Shown here: positions 33,801-46,118 of the stretch, in pieces
Position numbering within the stretch: the first letter of the stretch is position 1
Layout of the letters: every line of letters begins with the position of its first letter
Source of the DNA: Mesostigma viride
Lineage: Eukaryota > Streptophyta > Mesostigmatophyceae > Mesostigmatales > Mesostigmataceae
DNA length: 64,000 nucleotides
Assembly: GCA_009746045.1 (NCBI GenBank)
Contig: RPFO01000225.1
Span: forward strand, 979,090 to 1,043,089
Reading direction: 5' to 3'
Program-made: the position numbers and the translations under genes
The notes under the pieces: generated by a model
The model's input: the letters and a program-made list of their open reading frames with translations, nothing else
What the model was told of the DNA's origin: nothing
Databases searched by the model: none

Positions 33801-36800
33801 GGTGGCGGACGCCAGCGCGCGATGCACGCAGTTGGAGGCGGAGCGCGATGTCTGCGAGGACACCTGTCGACGCCAGCAGCAGCAACTGGCGGATGTCACC
33901 GTGCGATGCGGCGAGATCGAGGAGCAGGCCGCCTCTCTGGCAGCACGGGGAGGACAGCTGGCGCAGGCGCTGGAGGCATCCAACGCGCGCTGCGTACAGC
34001 TGGACCTGCTGCTTGACGCCGCGCAAGAGGAGGGTCGCACGGCGCTCGAGACGGCCCAGGCGGGCGCGCAGCGTGGGGAGGAGCTCGACGGGGAGCTGCG
34101 TGGCGTGCGGCAGGCGCTGGCGCTGGCGTCGTTGCGCGCGGACGCGGCCGAGAGGGCGGAGGTGGACACGTCGGCACGGCTGGTGGAGGTGGAGGCAGCC
34201 GCCAGTAGCGCACGTGCCACCGCCGAGGAGCACGCGCGCTCGCTCTCCTCTATCCAGGTAACGTGCGGAGGATTCCCTGTATCCATGCTAAGTGCGCAGG
34301 AGCTACCTTTTCTTCTGTTAATGGTGGCAGTTCCAGGGGGGGAGAACATGGCTAGCGCGGCTGGACATGAGCCCCCTGGCATGTCCACAGGGGGCAAGTG
34401 CATAGAGGCTGCAGGTCTTCTACCCCCCTCATTGATGGGTGGTAGAGGACAGGGGCAGCGTCGTGACGGTGACCGCAGCCCAGGGGATGGTCGTCCTCAG
34501 ATTCTCTCACCGCACCATCCATGCTTGTTGTCATCGTGCATTGGCCTTTCGTCGTTGGCAGCGGCCGTCCCATGCGTGGACGCTCTTACGATGGGCATTC
34601 TTCCGGCATGTGCTTACGTGTCGTCGTCCTCCCCCCTCTTGCTGCTCGCTTGTTCCCCACTGCCGCTTGTACTCGTGCGCAGGAGGCCTGGAAGCGTTCG
34701 GCGGCAGAACTGGAGGCGGCCGAGGAGAGGGCCGCGGGTTTCGGTGCCGCGCTCACCTCCTGCCTGTCCGCCATGCGTGCGGCCTCTCTGCAGCTGGGGC
34801 AGATCCAGGCAAGGGGCAGTGCCGCACCGGCTGATGCTGATGCCGATGCTGGTGTTGATGACGGCATCGGTGACGGCAGCCAGCGTGAGGGGAGCCAGGG
34901 GGTGCCTGCCATGGCCGCCACACCTGTGCACATGGGCACGGAGCATGCGGGCGGTGGCGCCGTGCCCGCAGGGTTGTGCTGGCCGCGGGACATGGAAGCT
35001 GCTCGCTCGGACGCCACCACGTGCAATGTCGATGGCGTCCGTATCGAGGAGCAACGGCTAGCGGTGGCGGTTGCGGGCGTCGCGGTTTTGCTGGCATCCG
35101 TGCGGTCACAAGCCAACGCGACAGATCAGCAGCTGACCGATGCGGTGCGTGCTGCCCGGTGGCGTGGATGCACTCGCTGTATGTGGGGCGCTTTGCTACA
35201 GGGGTTGCGCTCAAGCCTGCATCTAGCAGGTGTCCATTACAATGACATGCTAGCAAACGCATCGCCCTCACACGTACAATCCATACCTTGCAGCAAAGTC
35301 GTGTTGCGAAGTCCCTTTAGTTTGGTGGGCAGCCGTGGATATGTCTCCTTCCCCCTCCGTGTGCACTGGCCTCCCACCCTGCGCTCACCCCCATGCGTGG
35401 CCATGCATGGCTGGCCGTGATGGATGCCCCACGCTCCCATGCTCCACCAGCTGGCGGCCACATTTGAGAGCAAGGAACTGCTGGCGGCCGCTTCGCAAGC
35501 ACGCGCCCTGCTGGAGCGCCAGCTGGCCGATGCGGTGGACGCCAGGGAGGAGGCCGGGCGCCAGCTGGCAAAGGTGCGAGCGCAGGAACAAGCGGCCATC
35601 GCTGCTGCTGCTGAGGGCAATGCCCAGGTGCATGCCATCCTGCATTGCTTACAAGGGGACGGTGAAGATGTGTCAGCACTTGCACCAGGCATGGGGGATG
35701 ATGTCAGCGAACACGCTGAAGTTGCCCATGACGCCCCAGCACCTGTCGTGTCGCTGGGCGCTGCCTTGGGTGACATCGCTGTCACCGCCCAGGCAGCGCG
35801 GGCGAGGGCCGAGGGGCGCATGGGAGAGCTGGCGCTGCTGCGGGCGTGGGCCAGTGACCATGAGGCCGCCGCAGCGGATGTTGCCGAGTCGCTGCGGGCG
35901 TCGCAGCAAGCACAGGAGGAGACATCAGCGGCCCTGCAGGAGACCGCGTTGCGATGTGCTGCGGCGGAGCAGGACCTGTTTCTGGCATCTGCAAACCTGC
36001 ACCAGGCAAGGGAGGAGCGCCAGGTCGTGGAAGCGCAGCGCGACGAGCTAGCCCAGCAGCTGGCGGCCGTGCGTGATGAGCTGGCACGCACGGCGCAGCA
36101 GGCGGGAGCGGACCAGCAGGAGGTGGCGGCGCTGCAGCAACAGCAGGAACAGCTGGAGGAGGAGGTAGAGGAGCTCATGGCCCAGCTTGAAGGCAGGGCC
36201 GCCGTGTTGGCATCGATGGAGGGGGAACTGGCGAGGGCGCGGGAGGACACTACGGATGCCAGCAACAGGGCGCGGCGACTTGCTGAGGAGCTTGCGTGCG
36301 CGGAGGAGAGGGTCGCATCCCTCGAAGTGCGTATTTGTTGTGGGTGCAACGGGCACACTTCTGTGTGTTTTGGCTGCCCGTACATGCCCTGTTTGTACTG
36401 TGCCACGTCAGCGTGTGTCAGCGTGCGTTTTCCCCATGGCTCCTGTTCCTCCGATGCGCATCGACCCAACTCCACATACACGTCTCATGTCGAATGGCTG
36501 CATCTTGCCTTACCTCATGCCCCCCTGTGTCTGCCTCATGTCGCCCACGTGCCCGGTTCCCCATCCCCCATCCCCCATCCCCCATCCCCCATCCCCCATC
36601 CCCCATCCCCCATCCCCCATCCCCCATCCCCCATCCCCCATCCCCCATCCCCCATCCCCCATCCCCATCCCCCATCCCCATCCCCCATCCCCCATCCCCA
36701 TCCCCCATCCCCCATCCCCCATCCCCCATCCCCCATCCCCCATCCCCCATCCCCATCCCCCATCCCCCATCCCCACCCACCCCCCACCCCCCACCCCCAC

Positions 36801-39800
36801 CCCCCCCCACCCCACCCCCCACCCCACCCCCACCCCCCACCCCCCACCCCACCCCACCCCCCACCCCCACCCCACCCCCCCCCCCACCCCCCCACCCCCC
36901 ACCCCCACCCCCCACCCCCACCCCCCCCCCACCCCCACCCCCCACCCCCCACCCCACCCCCACCCCCACCCCCCACCCCCCACCCCCACCCCCACCCCCA
37001 CCCCCCCCACCCCACCCCCCACCCCACCCCCACCCCCCACCCCCACCCCCCACCCCCACCCCCACCCCCCACCCCCCACCCCCACCCCCACTCCCCAGCC
37101 CCACCCCCATCCCCCATCCCCCATCCCCCATCCCCCATCCCCCATCCCCCATCCCCACCCCCACCCCCCATCCCCCATCCCCATCCCCATCCCCCATCCC
37201 CACCCCCATCCCCCACCCCCCAGGCCCAGCTGCAACACGAGAGAACCGCAGCCAACGCCCAGTCCTCGATGGCCGCAGCACACGCGCAGCGAGTGGCCAC
37301 GCTGGCGGTCACGCTGCGCGCCGCCACTGCCGAGCTGAGGCAGGTGCTGCCTGCCCATGGGGAAGGAATGGCGGGGGGACCCGGGGAAGAAGAGGCGGGC
37401 CTGGGTGTCCCGAGTGAAGGCAGCGAGGAATCGCTCACAATGCCGCGGCTGCTGCCACCACCGGGAGAGGAGGCACCGGTCCTCCCGCTGGCGCGATGGA
37501 CTCACTCCCCCAGCAAGTCCCCATTATCTGGTGGCGTGGTGGAGCACCCACACCCTCTGGTCCTCACGATGGGCAGGGACAGGGACCGTGGCAGCAACAG
37601 CAACGATACCGACAACAGCAACAGCGACGGTGACGCGGCCGTGGGCGCCTCCCTGCTGCGCGTGGTGGCGGAAGTGGTCGCGCGGTCTATCGCGCGTGAG
37701 GCACAGCTGGCGGCCGCCAAGGTGCAGGCACAGGCGACCACCCCCTTGGTGCGTGTGCCCATGTTGGCTATGTGGATATTGTGTGCGTGTGGTGTTGGGG
37801 GGGGGGCATGCGCGGCCCGGCACAATTGACTGCACGGAGTACAAGGGGGGCTACGGGCTCTACGGTGGGTCGGGGGGGAGACCCCCTTGGTAGGACAGCT
37901 GGGTGCCACCGCGAATACTGCGGCCCGCCCCGCCTGCCATCAACCCACCCCGCGAGTACACAACGCATGATGACCGTGCCGCAGGGCCTAGGACACCCAC
38001 GACATGTTGAGGCCCTGCCATGCATGCTCCATCCAGCAGGACCGCAGGTGGCCGGGGAAATCATGCAGCCTGTGCCTCTGCATGCTTAGCTGCCCTATTC
38101 ACGGCTTCGTCACCTTCCGCGGCACAACGTGGTTTGGCCACCAGTATCTGCTGACAGCTGGCACGTGCGGGGCCAAACTGACTGACCGTGCGAGTCCCAC
38201 CCCAAGTACTGGCCCGCCGCCTGATCCATCAGGACAGTTGTACGCTGTGGCTCACAACGGTACTCACTCATCTTTGCTTGCCTTCCCTGCCATTCCTGTG
38301 GCTTGTTCCCCCTTGACACCTGCTTGGCTGCCGGATGAGAGCAGAAAATCTGCGACGGTGCGCTGCTGCCGCAAGGCGGGGGCCGGCTGCGGCTGCTGCC
38401 CGCCGGCGTGGCCACCCCACGCTCCCCTGCACTGCACTGCACCCCAGAGAGAGGGCGGTACGCCTTGGACAAGATGACAGCCGACAGCACCGACGGGGAG
38501 GTTTCCGAGGCAGGCGGCGCGCTGGTGCCTGTCACGGTAGAGGAGGTGGTGGACATGTGGCGGTGCGCGTGCCAGCACAGGGAGGACCTGCTGGCCGCCG
38601 CAACCGCGCGGCTAGAGGAAAGCACCCAGCAGGCGCTGCAGCTGGAGGCAGACGTGGAGGATGCGCGGGCAGCGCTAGAGGCAGCGGCCGCAGAGCACGC
38701 AAATAGGGCGCAAGAGCTTGCGCGGCAAGCCGAGGCGGGGCGGGCGGAGCACGACCAGCAGCTGCGCGCCGCGAGGGCGGCGGTGGTGGCGGCAGAGGCC
38801 AGCGCGGGGGTAGCCGAGGAGCGGCGCCGCACGCTGGAGGCGGCGCTTGCCGAGTCGCAGTCGCGTGCGCGCCAGTTGGGCGAGGACCTGGCGCAGGTGC
38901 GCGCGGCGCTGGCAAGGGAGCAGCGCGCGCGGGAGGCGGCGGCGGCCGCTTGTGGGGACGCGGAGGCGCGGCTGGCGTCCGCAGAGGCCGGCACACGTGC
39001 CGACATGGCAGAGGCAGAAGCGGCGGTAGCTGAGATGCAGACGGTGCTGCTGCGAGCAGAAGAGCAGCGCACACACGCGAAGGCAGAGGTGGCGGTGTTG
39101 CAGGGGGCGCTGGAAGGGGAGCAGCGCAGGGCAGGCGAAGCGATGGCGGCGGCGGCCCGCGCCCAAGCCACGTGCACGGAGGCAATGGAAGAGCTACAGA
39201 GGGCCACCGTGGCGCAGGCAGCAGTGGTGCGGGAGAAAGAAGCAGCCGAGGCGCGCGCGGCGGCGCTGAATGCGGAGCTGGAGGGCGCCACCCTGCTGGG
39301 GGCCAGCCTGAGGGCGGCGTTGCAGGTGGCAGAAGCAGCGGCCAGGGATGCGGCGGTGCGCGAGGCGGCCACCGTGTCCCAGCTGGCGGCGGCGGAGGCA
39401 GCGGCGGGCGAGGTTGCGACGCTGCGATCCGCGTTGGAGCGTGCGGAGGCGCAAGAGAAGGCCGCGCTGAGGAAAGTGCGGGATGTGCAGGTGAGGGCGC
39501 ACGGCAGTGGGTGGGTTGGGGAGAGGGTTGGGGCCTGGAAGCACAAGGAAGGTGCTGGAGGACGCTCGATGCACATGCGCTAGTGCAAGGAGCACTGCCA
39601 AGGGGGGGAGGCTCGCAGATGAGGGCAGCAACTGGGTAGGCAGCAGGAACCGCTGGCTGCTGTCACCGGTGCTTCTGCGCTCCTCATGGCACCCCCTAGC
39701 ATAGATAGCACTGCCAGCGCGTGATGTCGTTGCGGTTCCGATGCATGTCCATGAGGCGCGCCTCCTGTGGGCATGCACGGCCGGCCCCACCCACGCACCC

Positions 39801-42800
39801 ACCCACCAACCCACCCACCCACCCCTTCTGCGATTGCCTTCCCACCATCCTCATGCCCCTTACCCTGTCCCCCTTCCCCCGTCCTCTGTCCCCTGTGCCA
39901 TGTCCTGATTCCTGGCCACCCCCCAGTCGCTGGCCATCCACGAGCGCGAGAAGTGCATCGCCGCGTCCTCGCGCGCCGAGGCGCTCCAGGCCTCCCTATC
40001 GCGCCTCACCGCTGCCGCCGACACGGCCGCCGACACGCTGCGCCACGCGACCGACCGCGCGCTGGGTGGGGGAGGCGGTGGACCCGGCCAGGCCCCGCTG
40101 GCCCTGCCCGCACTCTCATTTGGTGCGGAGGGTGCGGGGGCACTCGTGCGCGACACGAGGCCCGACGTGAAGCTTGCGGCGGTTGCAGCCGTGGCAGAGG
40201 CCTGCTTGGCGGGTCTCCACCACGAGCTGCTGCACAAGCGGGAGGCCGTGAACAGCCTGCAGGCAGAGGTAGGTGGGGTGCAGGGACGGGGCATGAAGCG
40301 GGTGGGGCGGGGTGGGGTGGGGGGATGAGTAGTGGGTTGTTTGGGGATCCTTTGGGCGGTCATTCGTTGGGATGTGGCATTCCTTATCCCGGCAACGTCC
40401 CCCGCTCTGTCATGCGTATGCTGCACCTACGCACCCTCGCTGTGCCCGCACCCTCGCTGTGCCCGCACCCTCGCTGCCCTCACCTTGCCCCTATGTGCGC
40501 GCCCACCCTCACCTTGCCCCTCTGTGCGCGCCCACCCTCATCTTGCCCCTATGTGCGTGCCCACCCTCACCTTGCCCCCGTAAACACTGTCCGCAGGTGG
40601 CAGCGCTCAGCAACCAGTCGGGCGCCGCCTCGCAGCACGCCCACGCGGCCGCGGACAAGCTGGCTATGTCGCTCGAGGAGCTGGCAGGGTGCAGGAAGGA
40701 GGTAAGCGCTGCCAAGCTCCCCACCTCCGTACCCATGCTCTCGTGTCGGATCGACGCCTTGAGTGGTGCACGGTGCAAGTCTCGTGCGGTTTCTGTCATC
40801 ACCATGGGGGCTATGCGACAGATTTTTTCCTTTCCTTTTTGGGCTATACGGCGTTGCATTCTCAGCTCAGCAAGGTAGTCATTGTTGAAATGAGCATAGC
40901 TCACCCATTTTCTACCATCAACACTTTGGCGCATGGCATGGCAATCATGGCATGAACGTGGCCGCAATCCCTTGCCCTGTTTGGTGCCTGAGTTTGCACA
41001 ATGCTGTGCGGAGGCATCAAGTTTCGTTTAAGTGGCCAGCCGGAGCGGCTGCTTAGGTTTTAGTGGGCAAGTGTTCGAAGCGCGTCATTGGTGAATTACT
41101 TGGGGAAGTTGGGTTTCCCCGCGAAACTCCAACCGCACGTTCAGATTTCCAAATCTCAAGTAAAGTTCGGCGGAACTTTCTGAACGGGGGCAGTTGACGA
41201 GCAGCATTCCTCCGGACGAATGAATTGCGTTCCATACTTGCGCAAAATTTCGAAAGGTAGCTTGCGTTCAGCCCTACTAATTTGCGCGGACATTCAGATT
41301 TCCAAATCTCAAGTAAAGTTCGATGGAAATTTCTGAACGGGGGTAGTTGGCGGGCAGCGTTCCTCCGGACGAATGAAATGTGTTCCATACTTGCGCAAGA
41401 TTTCGAAAGGTAGCTTGCGTTCAGCCCTACTAAAATTTGGGCAAAGTGTGGGACTGAAAATTCGTAACGGAAACGTTTTGGTAGTTGCCGTCACTTCATT
41501 TTGCGCAAAGTGTTGGACTGGGAAATTCGTAACGGAAACGTTTTGGTAGTTGCCGTCACTTCATTTTGCGCAAAGTGTTGGACTGAAAATTCGTAACGGA
41601 AATTTTTTGGTAGTTGGCGTCACTTCCTTTCGTTCGACTGAAAATTCGCTGAAATTCGCTGAATTCGCACCGTAGCCTAATTTTTAGTACCTCGAAGTGA
41701 CGGAGCACCTAAAAACTCGCCCACAAGTACACTTGGCAGCGCGCTCACTGGGAAAAATTGTACAGCCGCTCCGGCGGGCCACTTGAACGAATTGTAATGG
41801 TGCTGCCAAACAGCTGGTATTATTATCTTATGATGGGGGCCTTGCTGCTGCGACCCGGTGCACGATGCCTCAATCCTAACCATCCCTTCTGCTTTGTCAC
41901 GCTGTCCCTATGCCTGTGTTTATTCGCACGGTGTTCCCATTGGCCCAGATCGAAGACCTTCGGAGCCGGCTCGGGCGCAAGGAGAGAGAGGTGAGCCCTG
42001 ATCAGGAGAGGAGAGGTAGCCGCCCCTGTCGAAGGGAACCGTGCTACGACACACTGACGCATGCGCATGACGCCTGCTGGTGCTGACGCGTCACCCTTGC
42101 CTCAGTAATATTACGGCCTCTTGGCCATTCTTGAAGACCACAGGCATTCTTCCAAGCTGCATGCGCGTGGGATCTGCGAAATCTTGATGGCGTGCAGGGC
42201 CTAGTCAGCTCTTCATGAGAGAACGCGGGTCCACCGCTCATGCGGGCATCCATTCTCCAGGGTGTTTAGATCCCTGGTTGCTTGCCATCACGCCTTGCCC
42301 AGGCATTGCGCTCTATGCTTTTTGGCTTGCTGTGTGGCAAGCATGTACTGGCCGTGAGCGATGGTCAGCAACCATGTGGAAGCATGGTGGCTTCACAGGA
42401 CCTGACTAAAGCCGTGCCTACTCAGCACCAGCTGTCTGTTGAGCTAACGCCTAAGGCTGACTGCTCCCTCTTCCCCTTACCTCCCCGCAGTGCAAAGAGT
42501 TTGCGCGCATGGTCAAGGCGTGGGAGATGATGCGGGCCAGCAAGGACTCGCAGGTATGCCGCCCCGTGTCGCGCCCCACATGAAACGCGGAGCATGACTG
42601 TCGATCCATGGTGCTGAGTCATCATTCAACGCGCCAGGCAGCCACACTTCATTTGTGCAAGCATGCTTCCTAATCTTTAATGGGTGTTACATCGCTTGCC
42701 AAATTCAGAAATCGGGCGATCTCCGGCAAAACCTGTTGCAGCTGGGCCACGATGCAAGCTTCTCAAAGCCTGATCATTCAGCGCAGTATCCCGTCTCTGT

Positions 42801-43552
42801 AGGCTGGGAGTGGCTTTTATGGGAGTTCCTGTCTTTCGTGAGGTGCAGCCAAAAGGAGGTGGTGCCCCACATCATGGACATGCTGCCAGCTGCGCCGGTT
42901 GTTAAGCGCTCGGCCCCAACCCATGCCTTGCATGTGCTCCGTTTGAACCACAGATCGCTTTCCTCCTGGAGCGGTGCAAGAAATCAGAGGAGACTGTGAT
43001 GGTACGTCGCAGCCCTGCCTCTTGGTTTTGGCCTTAGCAAATATGCGATGCATTGTTGCATTTCCAGAACTTTGTCCCATCCTGCCACTAACTGCAATAA
43101 AGCCTGCAAGCTTCGCAGCCAACGTTTGTCTGCTCATGCTCGTTATGGTGGCTCAACTAGGTTGTTATTAGCATTTTGTTGCGGTGGATCAAATGCAAGT
43201 CTCAACAAGTTTCTCCGTCTCGACAAGTTTGACAGGTGTCACTGAGTTTGTATTGTTGTCATTTCTTGCCCTGTGATGCTGGCATCTTTGTTTGCAGCCC
43301 AAGCTCGGTGCCCCACCGCTGATGCCCCAGGACAACGGCTTCGCGTACGATGCCCTTCAGCAGTCAGCCACAGGCACAGATGGGCATGCCCTGCATGCAG
43401 TCCACACACCACTGCCTGAAAAGCTGTTGCAATCAGCTCTTTCCCCAGCGTCCAGCTCGTCCCAGGCGTCAAGTAGCCTGGCTGGCAAGCGGGTGGCAGG
43501 CCCCGTTGTAATAAGGTCGCAGCCCTTAAAAACTTATACGATATTTGAGTGA
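21834..43552 (+). CDS. Giant coiled-coil protein, 24 exons, about 3,313 residues
   Basis: Exons: 21834-22058, 22227-22400, 22681-23145, 23506-23664, 24105-24245, 24699-24788, 25670-26488, 26839-26898, 27506-27609, 28044-28326, 28881-30197, 30717-31402, 32176-32987, 33410-34257, 34683-35144, 35451-36326, 37224-37748, about 38450-39490, 39927-40268, 40597-40701, 41949-41990, 42491-42553, 42954-43001 and 43298-43552. All phases agree and the sum is 9,942 nt. Only the exon 18 acceptor (CCCCAGAG) is uncertain. The protein is Ala/Glu/Gln/Arg-rich heptad-like sequence almost throughout (for example LEEQLQASE, AELEAARAKLAEV), interrupted by Ser/Pro/Thr-rich linkers. No motor, kinase, membrane or zinc-binding domain is visible. 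The last exons encode a less repetitive, perhaps conserved tail (KEFARMVKAWEMM, IAFLLERCKKSEETV, ending LKTYTIFE). I do not recognise the family; a cytoskeletal, basal-body, Golgi or nuclear-envelope scaffold is only a guess. Confidence 0.85.
23178..23339 (+). repeat. 54-bp repeat, three copies, in intron 3 of the coiled-coil gene
   Basis: Three nearly identical 54-bp units (GTCTTCTCTCCCCC ... GCCGGCTTCCCGCGAC) in the intron between 23145 and 23506. They lie about 30 bp after the donor and do not include it. Confidence 0.9.
24590..24668 (+). repeat. ~40-bp repeat in intron 5 of the coiled-coil gene
   Basis: GATCGGGTGCCAG-CGCTTGCT-GTAATG-type units occur two to three times shortly before the exon 6 acceptor at 24698. 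There is no coding potential. Confidence 0.75.
26470..26531 (+). repeat. 31-bp tandem duplication across exon 7/intron 7 junction
   Basis: GGCCAGCGTCATGCATGAG followed by GTGAGCGAGGGT (exon 7 end plus donor, 26470-26500) is followed immediately by a second copy, GGCCAGCGTCATGCATGGGG, in the intron. The second copy has lost the GAG-GTGAG donor by substitutions. It is the same kind of junction duplication as in the RAD51D-like gene. Confidence 0.88.
36559..37221 (+). repeat. C-rich (CCCAT/CCCAC)n array abutting the exon 17 acceptor
   Basis: About 660 bp composed almost wholly of CCCCCAT, CCCCAT and CCCCAC units, running straight into the CCCCCCAG acceptor at 37223. On the transcript it is a hugely extended pyrimidine tract; the template strand is G-rich with many possible G-quadruplex runs. 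ATC units flank a central CAC block. Long proline/histidine frames here are artefacts of the repeat. Confidence 0.95.
40430..40590 (+). repeat. Short tandem repeats before exon 20
   Basis: CCCTCGCTGTGCCCGCA units (about three) are followed by about four units of CCCTCACCTTGCCCC-TATGTGCG-type sequence, ending just before the CCGCAG acceptor at 40596. Intronic, pyrimidine-rich on the sense strand. Confidence 0.8.
41090..41650 (+). repeat. Two tandem repeat types in intron 20
   Basis: Two copies of a ~170-bp unit (with CAGATTTCCAAATCTCAAG and CGTTCCTCCGGACGAATG) are followed by about three copies of a ~70-bp unit (AAATTCGTAACGGAAACG ... TAGTTGCCGTCACTTC). This stretch is less GC-rich than its surroundings. 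No coding potential or transposon termini were identified. Confidence 0.85.
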
Positions 43553-43703
43553 GGTTTATCCTTGGCATCAAGGATGTTCTCAGCTGTATAACTGGGTTGC
43601 CAACAATCCTGTACATTTGACTCGGTTACAGTTGGTTCTTGACTTGGTTACAGCTGGCCTATCTATCCACTTAACTTTGTGTCCTGAATATTTATTTGAA
43701 TAC
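43553..43703. other. 3' flank of the coiled-coil gene
   Basis: This short interval lies between the stop codon and the tail of a minus-strand LINE. It probably holds the 3' UTR. No clear polyadenylation signal could be fixed. Confidence 0.4.
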
Positions 43704-44240
43704 TAATTAAAAATTAAATTAAATTAAATTATAACATGCCTCCGTGGGGAGGTCATGTAGCACATATTTCATGATGGATGGGGTGGAGGAAGCCGCGTGA
43801 TCGAACTATCCTAACTCTATCTAGAAAATCCTAACTGCACTACTCATCAAAACGCCTCCTCCGCTTGGGGGGAGGTGGCTTGCCCACAGGGTCGGGCGTG
43901 TGTGCCTTGACAATCTTCTTCCACCGCTCCTTGTCCTGCATGGCAGTCCAAAGACGGGAGAGAGAGTGGATGCGGTGCTCAAACTGGGCTGGGACCACGA
44001 GGTCGTCCAGCAACATCTGAACGTAGTTGGTGACAGGTTTCCCTACCCTTTTGGGAATGTCCTTGGGGCCAGGCCAGGTCAGAATGTGCCGCCCTGGCTG
44101 TCCAAGCCGCTGGGGGCCGGCCAGACCAAGGGTGGTGTCGACCTGGCTGGTGCGTGCAAGGTGTCCTACAAATGCTATTCTACGCTGTCTAATCTCGTCC
44201 GAAACACGAGGCATGCCATGATACAAAGAATACTAATTGG
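43704..44240 (-). pseudogene. 5'-truncated LINE: ORF2 C-terminus, 3' UTR, hairpin and AATTA tail
   Basis: The 128-residue frame at 44226-43840 begins near EIRQRRIAFVGHLART and continues with a WTAMQDKERWKKIVKAH block. These fit the C-terminal part of LINE ORF2 proteins, where a RRLRxxGHxxRM-type motif is common. The 3' UTR follows, with a CATGACCTCC/GGAGGCATG hairpin and then (AATTT)-type tail units at 43704-43731. Endonuclease and reverse transcriptase are missing, as expected of a 5'-truncated insertion. Its terminal sequence resembles that of the ORF1-only family A, suggesting a shared retrotransposition machinery. Confidence 0.72.
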
Positions 44241-44499
44241 GTAGCACTAATACTGCCCCAATGTCAATACAAGCAAGGACACTTGCATTTTGAGTTTGCC
44301 GTTGCATGCATGTCTGTCAGCTGGATACTGATGTCCGTAGAGTTTCATGCAGTGCATCTAGGCAATTATTATTACGAGGTGTTCTAAATTTTGTAGATAA
44401 TAATTCTTCGAGCTTTGTTGCTTGCATGTGCACTCCTTGCTGCGCTACGCAACCGGCCAGCCTCTGCGCTAGCAGCCGCACCGGCTCCCTGCCTCTGCA

Positions 44500-45500
44500 A
44501 GGATGACCTCCAGCTCTGCAGAGGCAAGGATGACCTCCTCGCAGAGCTGGACGAGCATGCATGTGACCTGCATGGCGGCTGGCCGAAAAGCTGACCTCGT
44601 TGACCACATCGCTCAACACGGTGGAGGCCCGGGTCTCCAATATGAGGAAAACAAAATTAAAATTAAATTAAATTATAACATGACTCTGTTGGGAGATCAT
44701 GTAGCACATATTCCTTGCTGGAGGGGTGGAGGTGGGCGAACCCGCGTAATCGAACTAACCTATAACTTTCAGCTATCTAGTCTAGAAAATCCTAAGTACA
44801 CTACTCAGCAATTAAAACGCCCCTTCCAATTAAAACACCGCAGGCCTCACCGCCCAGGCGGTGAAGGACATTGCCGCGCCAAGCCAGCCCTCGCTGGCCC
44901 GGCTGGCGCTGCTCCTCCCACCCAGACCTGGGCGGACATGCTTAAGCAACACACAGGCCACCTCCACCACCTCCGCCGTTGCAGCACAGCTGACCAGCAG
45001 CAGAAACTCGACCTCCGCAAGGAGGCCGACCTCGCCAAGCGCAGCCATCATCGTCAAGAACTTCGACGTGTGGAGGAAGGTGGGAATTTCGAGAAGCTTG
45101 CACGTGCGTTTGAGAGCAAAATCCTTGATCGCATGGGCCTTCTTGGTGAGATCAAGAGCTGGTCGCCCACCGGGCCTTCCCCGCGCGCGGGGTAAGGCAG
45201 GGGCGCCGGGCCCGCTTCTTCTCATCTTTAATTAAGAGCCCATCGGACAAGATTTCGTTTCTCAGACGCCGCAAGCGGCTCAAGAAGACTGCCTTCACCT
45301 TGGACGACGACTTGACCCTGGCGCAGCAACAACCGGGCGACGGGAGCTATGGCCGACCTACCTCCAGCTCCGGTAGACCGCGGCGGGAAAGCCGGTGTAC
45401 TGGAAGGGGGCGGCCAATGTCTACGTCGGCCACAAGCCCTGGCACGCGACCCCCGCGACCACCGCGGCCCCAGCGACTCCAGACGCCCCAGCTTAGGGGA
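44500..45500 (+). pseudogene. ORF1-like pseudogene interrupted by a LINE 3' fragment
   Basis: Plus-strand fragments of an ORF1-like gene. About 44575-44640 encodes a family-B-like coiled-coil piece (SLNTVEARVSN). 44838-45500 is family-A-like, with GLTAQAVKDIAA, a TWADMLKQHT-like block, a PRARG-type hinge and FTLDDDLTLAQQQ near 45295-45330. Between them, about 44655-44837 is a minus-strand LINE 3' end with its own A/T tail and a terminal ACTCTGTTGGGAG hairpin. Frameshifts abound. The join of B-like and A-like parts could be recombination or an intermediate subfamily. Confidence 0.68.
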
Positions 45501-46118
45501 ATACAGCAGTAGTAGTGTAGAATAGTTAGACCGTGGCCTTGTACATGCACGCCTATACTACAGGCACTATACCGGCCAGCTGACTCATCAGTGCAATGTT
45601 CATTATTTAGTCATGTACATGTGTGCCCATGATGCGCCACACACCAGATGATGCCTAGCTTTATTTATTTAGTTACTGATGCTGTCACTGCCCACGCAGG
45701 GAGCTACTCTCTGCTGAGCGGCGCGGCGCGACCCGGACCTATTATGTGACACAACTGCTTGAAGATGCAGGGCTTCTGGGACTATCCGTACTCCGCGCCC
45801 GCATGATTGACAAGGAGAATTAAATGGGCTGCCATCTGCGATAAGCACCTCGATCCCGAGGGGTATGCTCCTGTTTTCTCCCCACGGGCCCCGCGGCCCG
45901 TTGCTAGCCAGGGTAGAAGTCCGCAGGTGGAGGTTATTGGTCCTGCATGAGGATAGCCGCTACACTACCGCCTCGTCCGGCCATTACAGTAGAGGACAGC
46001 TCGGATGAGGATTACATCCCCATCTAGTGCTTAACGGTTGGGGGATGATGCAGACGATATTTGTTTAAACTTTTGTGTAATTATTTTTCTAATGAGATTA
46101 GCATAGTACTCCGTGGCA
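45501..46118. other. Family A-like 3' debris, no gene
   Basis: Portions near 45600-45720 (CATGTACATGTGTGCCCATG, GGGAGCTACTCTCTGCTGAG) resemble the family A 3' UTR. The rest shows no supported feature up to the (TTAA)n tail at 46119. Confidence 0.5.

Noticed and set aside
36187-37505. Long proline/histidine-rich and glycine-rich frames at the C-rich array
   Set aside because: They lie in intron 16 of the coiled-coil gene. The true exons end at 36326 and resume at 37224 in matching phase.
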